Of a stretch of 16,841 nt of DNA, positions 13,816 through 16,841 are shown piece after piece. Each line of letters starts with the position of its first letter. The first letter of the stretch is position 1. The stretch is taken from assembly GCA_035307785.1 (NCBI GenBank), contig DATGHS010000138.1, positions 1 to 16,841 of the forward strand. Reading direction: 5' to 3'. This DNA is from DATGHS01 sp035307785. GTDB taxonomy: Bacteria; Planctomycetota; Planctomycetia; Gemmatales; Gemmataceae. The translations under genes and the position numbers were made by a program. Under the pieces are notes generated by a model. It saw only the letters and a list, made by a program, of their open reading frames with translations, did no database searches and was not told the DNA's origin.

Positions 13816-16038
13816 TTACTCTTTTTCCACCAGGTTCGGCGCTAGCGTCAGCAAGGCGCTGCGGTCGTCGCGAATCCACTTGACCAGAATCACTGCCAGT
13901 GCCACGCCCGCCAATCCCGCTGCGCTTAGCACTGCCAGCGCCATTTTGTTTCCGGACCCTAGCACTACGATAAGGAAGATGCACAGAAACGGAATGACGC
14001 CCGCCAGAATCAGGGCAATGCCGAGCCGGAAGTTTAGAAGATTCAATTGACGCACGTCTTCTGCCGTCAACTCGGCCTGCACGAGAAAAGCTGGATAAAC
14101 GGCCCGCATGACCACAAAGCTCAACAGAAAGTACGGATACGATACCGCAATTAAGCCGCACAGAGTCTGCGACACCAAAAAATGCACGTAAAACTCTGTA
14201 GGCAATTCGCGCACCGCCAGGCTCATCGAGATGGGGAATACGATGCCTGCGGTGATCCACATCGTTAGGCAAATGAGCACAATCCCCATGCCGATAAAGA
14301 GCGACCGACCGCGCAGCTCCTGCAGTTCCTCGGTGGACAGTTTGCAAGCCCGCAATCGGCGCAGACCTGTCACTACGGGCCAAATAATCATGAAGGCTGC
14401 CGCCATGCCGATGGGAAAGAACGTCCCGTTTACGATGACCTGCAGCAACTTGAACATCGCCTCGGTTCCCGGCACTTTCCGAACGATTTCGCTGTCGTTG
14501 TAAACGATGCTAAACCACGAAGCGAAAATGTTAGGGATCAAGCCGATCGCATATAGCACGATAAGTGCATGGCGTCGGACCACAGTCCGCCACCATTGCT
14601 TCGGATAGAGCAAATCGCGAGTTCGCGGTTTCAGGCACAGGTCCAGTTGCCGGGCGAGTTCGCCGGCCGTGGCAAAGCGCCGCTCGGGGTCGCCTTCCAG
14701 GCAACGGCACAACACTTCACAGAGTCCCGGCGGCAAATAAGGCGGAAGCTGAGCGAAGGCAGATTCAGGCAGACCGGCCCGGCGTTGAGCCGCCAGCGTG
14801 GAGAGCGTGAAGACCCACTCCGTTCCCACTTGCTCCTTGGGAAACGGTCGCTGGCCGGTTAGTAATTCCCAGAGCGTTAGCCCGAGCGAATAGATGTCGC
14901 AGCGGGCGTCGAGTTGTTCCGGTTGCCGTGGATGAGCCGGATTGAACGCTTCGATTTGTTCGGGTGCCATGTAACCGAGGCTGCCGCCGAAGAACGAACC
15001 GGCCCCTGCGCCTTCCAGCTTGCTCGAGCAGCCGACGTTGAAATCTGCCAGGCGCGGGGCATTGTCAGCACCCAGCAAAACATTTGCCGGCTTGATGTCG
15101 CGGTGGAGAATGCCTTGCCGGTGCGCGTAATCCAATGCTTCGGCCAGCCGCGCCCCCAGCCAGCAGACAGATTCGGGCCAGGTCAATCCGGCCAGCATTC
15201 GCCGCAATGGCGCATCCATGGGCGGCACCTCACCGCGCTTCGCCAATGCTTCATCGACTACTTGCACCAAGAGCTTTCCCGTGCGCTTTTCCAGCGGCGT
15301 CTCGCGCACTTTTTTGAGCACATCTTGTAGCGTGCCGCCCGGCAGGTACTGCATGTATAAGAGCCGCAAGCCTTCGTTCGGCAGCACACGCTGATCGAAA
15401 ACGCGAACAATGTGCGGGTGATCGAGCTGAGCCAGAGTCTGCGCTTCCGCACCCCGGTCGGCCGACACTTTCAGGGCAAGCAATCGCTGCATCGAGCGCT
15501 GCCGGGCCAGGAAGACACGGGCAAACGCGCCCTCGCCCACCTGTGCCAGCAAGTCGAAATCGTCAATCGAGCCGCCAGGTTGCAGTCGTTGATAGGCCCG
15601 ACTGCCCCGCGACAGTGTGGATTGGGTCAGGGCGTTCAAGCCCAGAAGCCGGCGAAGTTCATCGACCTGTTCGGGAAATCGAGCAAAGTACTCCTCGGGG
15701 TACACCGCCTCGCCAACTTGTTTGCGAATGCGAAACTCTTCGAAGATCAGGTCCGACGGTACCCCGCCACCGCTCACCAGTTCCGGAAGCTCCTTCGTAT
15801 AGTCCTCGACGTAGCGCGGCATGTGCCGCGTCCAGCGGTAGTCCAGATCCACTTTGATCAGTTCTACGAGCACCAGTCGCCGCAAGGTCGCGGAGCCGTT
15901 GGGGATAAACTCCGCCAGGGCCGGGGGCTCGGTGGCGCTGTCCCAGCGTTGGATGAAAGCATCGAGTTGGCTCGCCAGTATATCCCAGGTTGGTGCGCCT
16001 TGCTCGATCGGAATCCCGGCTGGTTGCGTATTGCTCAC
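13816..16038 (-). CDS. Membrane Ser/Thr protein kinase (PKN-type)
   Basis: This is a 740-residue kinase from the GTG at 16038, chosen because AAGGGG lies just upstream and the start clears the shared promoter. An ATG at 16101 (761 residues) is possible but leaves only 27 bases to the sigma gene. The N-terminal helical region (about 15-145, DLDYRWTRHMPRYVEDY) is common in planctomycete kinases. The kinase domain is about 160-470: GEGAFARVF (168-176), LALKVS with Lys190, HRDIKPANVLL (312-322), DFN (332-334) where DFG is usual, and APE (358-360). About six membrane helices follow (491-509, 532-554, 580-604, 619-644, 672-694, 700-721). It likely phosphorylates cytoplasmic targets in response to membrane signals; the neighbouring ECF factor is a candidate target. 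Confidence 0.92.
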   Translation of the reverse strand: MSNTQPAGIPIEQGAPTWDILASQLDAFIQRWDSATEPPALAEFIPNGSATLRRLVLVELIKVDLDYRWTRHMPRYVEDYTKELPELVSGGGVPSDLIFEEFRIRKQVGEAVYPEEYFARFPEQVDELRRLLGLNALTQSTLSRGSRAYQRLQPGGSIDDFDLLAQVGEGAFARVFLARQRSMQRLLALKVSADRGAEAQTLAQLDHPHIVRVFDQRVLPNEGLRLLYMQYLPGGTLQDVLKKVRETPLEKRTGKLLVQVVDEALAKRGEVPPMDAPLRRMLAGLTWPESVCWLGARLAEALDYAHRQGILHRDIKPANVLLGADNAPRLADFNVGCSSKLEGAGAGSFFGGSLGYMAPEQIEAFNPAHPRQPEQLDARCDIYSLGLTLWELLTGQRPFPKEQVGTEWVFTLSTLAAQRRAGLPESAFAQLPPYLPPGLCEVLCRCLEGDPERRFATAGELARQLDLCLKPRTRDLLYPKQWWRTVVRRHALIVLYAIGLIPNIFASWFSIVYNDSEIVRKVPGTEAMFKLLQVIVNGTFFPIGMAAAFMIIWPVVTGLRRLRACKLSTEELQELRGRSLFIGMGIVLICLTMWITAGIVFPISMSLAVRELPTEFYVHFLVSQTLCGLIAVSYPYFLLSFVVMRAVYPAFLVQAELTAEDVRQLNLLNFRLGIALILAGVIPFLCIFLIVVLGSGNKMALAVLSAAGLAGVALAVILVKWIRDDRSALLTLAPNLVEKE

Positions 16039-16056
16039 GCGCCGCCCCTTGACATT

Positions 16057-16094
16057 GGAATGTTTTCGGAATGTGCTTATTCTATCGGTAGAAT
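16057..16094. promoter_or_regulatory. Shared kinase/ECF sigma promoter with direct and inverted repeats
   Basis: GGAATGT occurs at 16057-16063 and 16068-16074, one helical turn (11 bp) apart. A perfect inverted repeat ATTCTA-TCGG-TAGAAT lies at 16079-16094. GGAAT (16068-16072), a 16-nt spacer and TAGAAT (16089-16094) would suit an ECF-type promoter for the sigma gene. These could be regulator sites; the assignment is inference. Confidence 0.45.
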
Positions 16095-16128
16095 CTCGCA
16101 TATCTCGCCGATCCGAAAGGAGACGGTC

Positions 16129-16746
16129 ATGCCCGATCTGGAACCATTGCGTCAGCGCGTTCAGTTGGGAGACCTGGAAGCACTATCAGAGTTTCTCGAG
16201 GGCTATCGTCCACAGCTGCTCGCCTACATCGAACGCCGACTGGGCGAAACGTTGCGCTCCAAGATCGAACCGCAAGACATCTTCCAGGAGATGGCCCTGG
16301 CGGCATGGAACGGTTTGCCGAAGACCGACTTGAGCGAGCGCGAACCGTTCGGCTGGTTGTGCCAGATTGCGGAGCAGCGGATTATCGATGCCGCTCGCAA
16401 ATTCCGCTCGCAAAAGCGCGCTGCCGAGCGCGAGGTTGCTGCCAATGCAGTACAGAACGAATCCGAACAAGAATGGATCAACATCCTGGCGGCCAGCATG
16501 ACCACGCCCAGTCACGCCGCCACGAAAGCGGAACGGCACGGCGTGCTGGCGGCAGTTATCAAGTCCTTGCCTGAGGAAACACAGAACGTACTCCGTTGGC
16601 GCTACGTGGAGAATATGCCGACCAAGGACATCGCCCAAAAGCTCGGCAAGACCGACGGCGCCATCCGCGTGCTCCTCACCCGCACGCTCCATCGCTTGCA
16701 AGAACTCATGCGCGAACAAGGAATCACCAGCATTCCCATCAAGTGA
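16129..16746 (+). CDS. ECF-type RNA polymerase sigma factor
   Basis: This 205-residue sigma-70-family protein directs RNA polymerase to specific promoters. The ATG at 16129 was chosen because AAAGGAGA ends 5 nt upstream; the frame is open back to 15412 only as a shadow of the kinase gene. Sigma region 2 is about 15-90, with IEPQDIFQEMALAAWNGLP and GWLCQIAEQRIIDAARKF. Region 4 is about 145-195, with LPEETQNVLRWRYVENMPTKDIAQ then a helix-turn-helix at KLGKTDGAIRVLLTRTLHRLQELM. A variable linker (100-140) separates them, and no sigma 1.1 or 3 is present, so the ECF group fits. No anti-sigma gene is adjacent. It is divergent from a membrane Ser/Thr kinase, a pairing known from planctomycete genomes, which suggests control by phosphorylation. 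Confidence 0.93.
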   Translation: MPDLEPLRQRVQLGDLEALSEFLEGYRPQLLAYIERRLGETLRSKIEPQDIFQEMALAAWNGLPKTDLSEREPFGWLCQIAEQRIIDAARKFRSQKRAAEREVAANAVQNESEQEWINILAASMTTPSHAATKAERHGVLAAVIKSLPEETQNVLRWRYVENMPTKDIAQKLGKTDGAIRVLLTRTLHRLQELMREQGITSIPIK

Positions 16747-16841
16747 TTGCACGTTATGGCGACTGCCGATCCAGGTCTCATTTTTCATTCCGAGCGGCCA
16801 CCAAGAAGCAGGCCATTTCGCGACTGGTAGAACCCCGGCCA

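Noticed and set aside
15412..16128. Upstream extension of the sigma factor frame
   Set aside because: The extension lies inside the kinase gene on the other strand, and a strong Shine-Dalgarno sequence marks the start at 16129.
16756..16830. Short frame of 24 codons near the right edge
   Set aside because: No ribosome site and no recognisable sequence; the last 95 bases of the window hold nothing I can support.

Overview
The window looks like chromosomal DNA from a planctomycete, most likely of the Gemmataceae. The sequence shows a secreted DUF1549/DUF1553 protein followed by a Tat-exported DUF1501 protein. It also shows a small protein with the 'CACCRR...WPLL' to 'LPILADAL.EAGCTDAD..AHC' signature that I associate with Gemmata relatives, a DUF11-repeat exoprotein, and a membrane Ser/Thr kinase divergent from an ECF sigma factor. 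The placement is inference from family knowledge; no 16S gene or other strict marker is present.

Left part (1-4785): a 5'-truncated prenyltransferase/squalene-cyclase-like repeat protein (+) converges on a minus-strand block. In transcription order the block is a small lipoprotein, the DUF1549/DUF1553 protein and the DUF1501 protein. A long hairpin with a U-tract separates the lipoprotein from the other two. A double-palindrome element lies between the DUF1549 and DUF1501 genes.

Middle (4786-9568, +): a putative HExxH metallopeptidase, a doubtful small membrane protein in an AT-richer patch, a MazG-like nucleotide pyrophosphohydrolase with a near-consensus promoter, a DUF11 repeat exoprotein, and a RimI-type N-acetyltransferase with a long, foldable leader. 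The zinc-ribbon microprotein (-) converges on rimI, with two palindromic elements between them.

Right part (10376-16746): a secreted coiled-coil protein, cmk and plsC form a tight operon (1-bp gap, then a 16-bp or 1-bp overlap). It links CMP phosphorylation and phosphatidic acid synthesis, both precursor steps of phospholipid synthesis. Two further + genes follow: the Gemmata-type conserved protein and a lipoprotein. The lipoprotein stop codon abuts the stop of a minus-strand Ser/Thr kinase with about six membrane segments. The kinase is divergent from an ECF sigma factor, and their short shared promoter holds direct and inverted repeats. A membrane kinase next to an ECF factor suggests a phosphorylation-controlled transcription unit.

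Most genes are housekeeping or clade-typical. The most unusual feature is the density of palindromic elements between genes (at least seven). Two of them share a design in which each arm of an inverted repeat is itself a hairpin. No tRNA, rRNA, CRISPR array, transposase or phage gene was seen.
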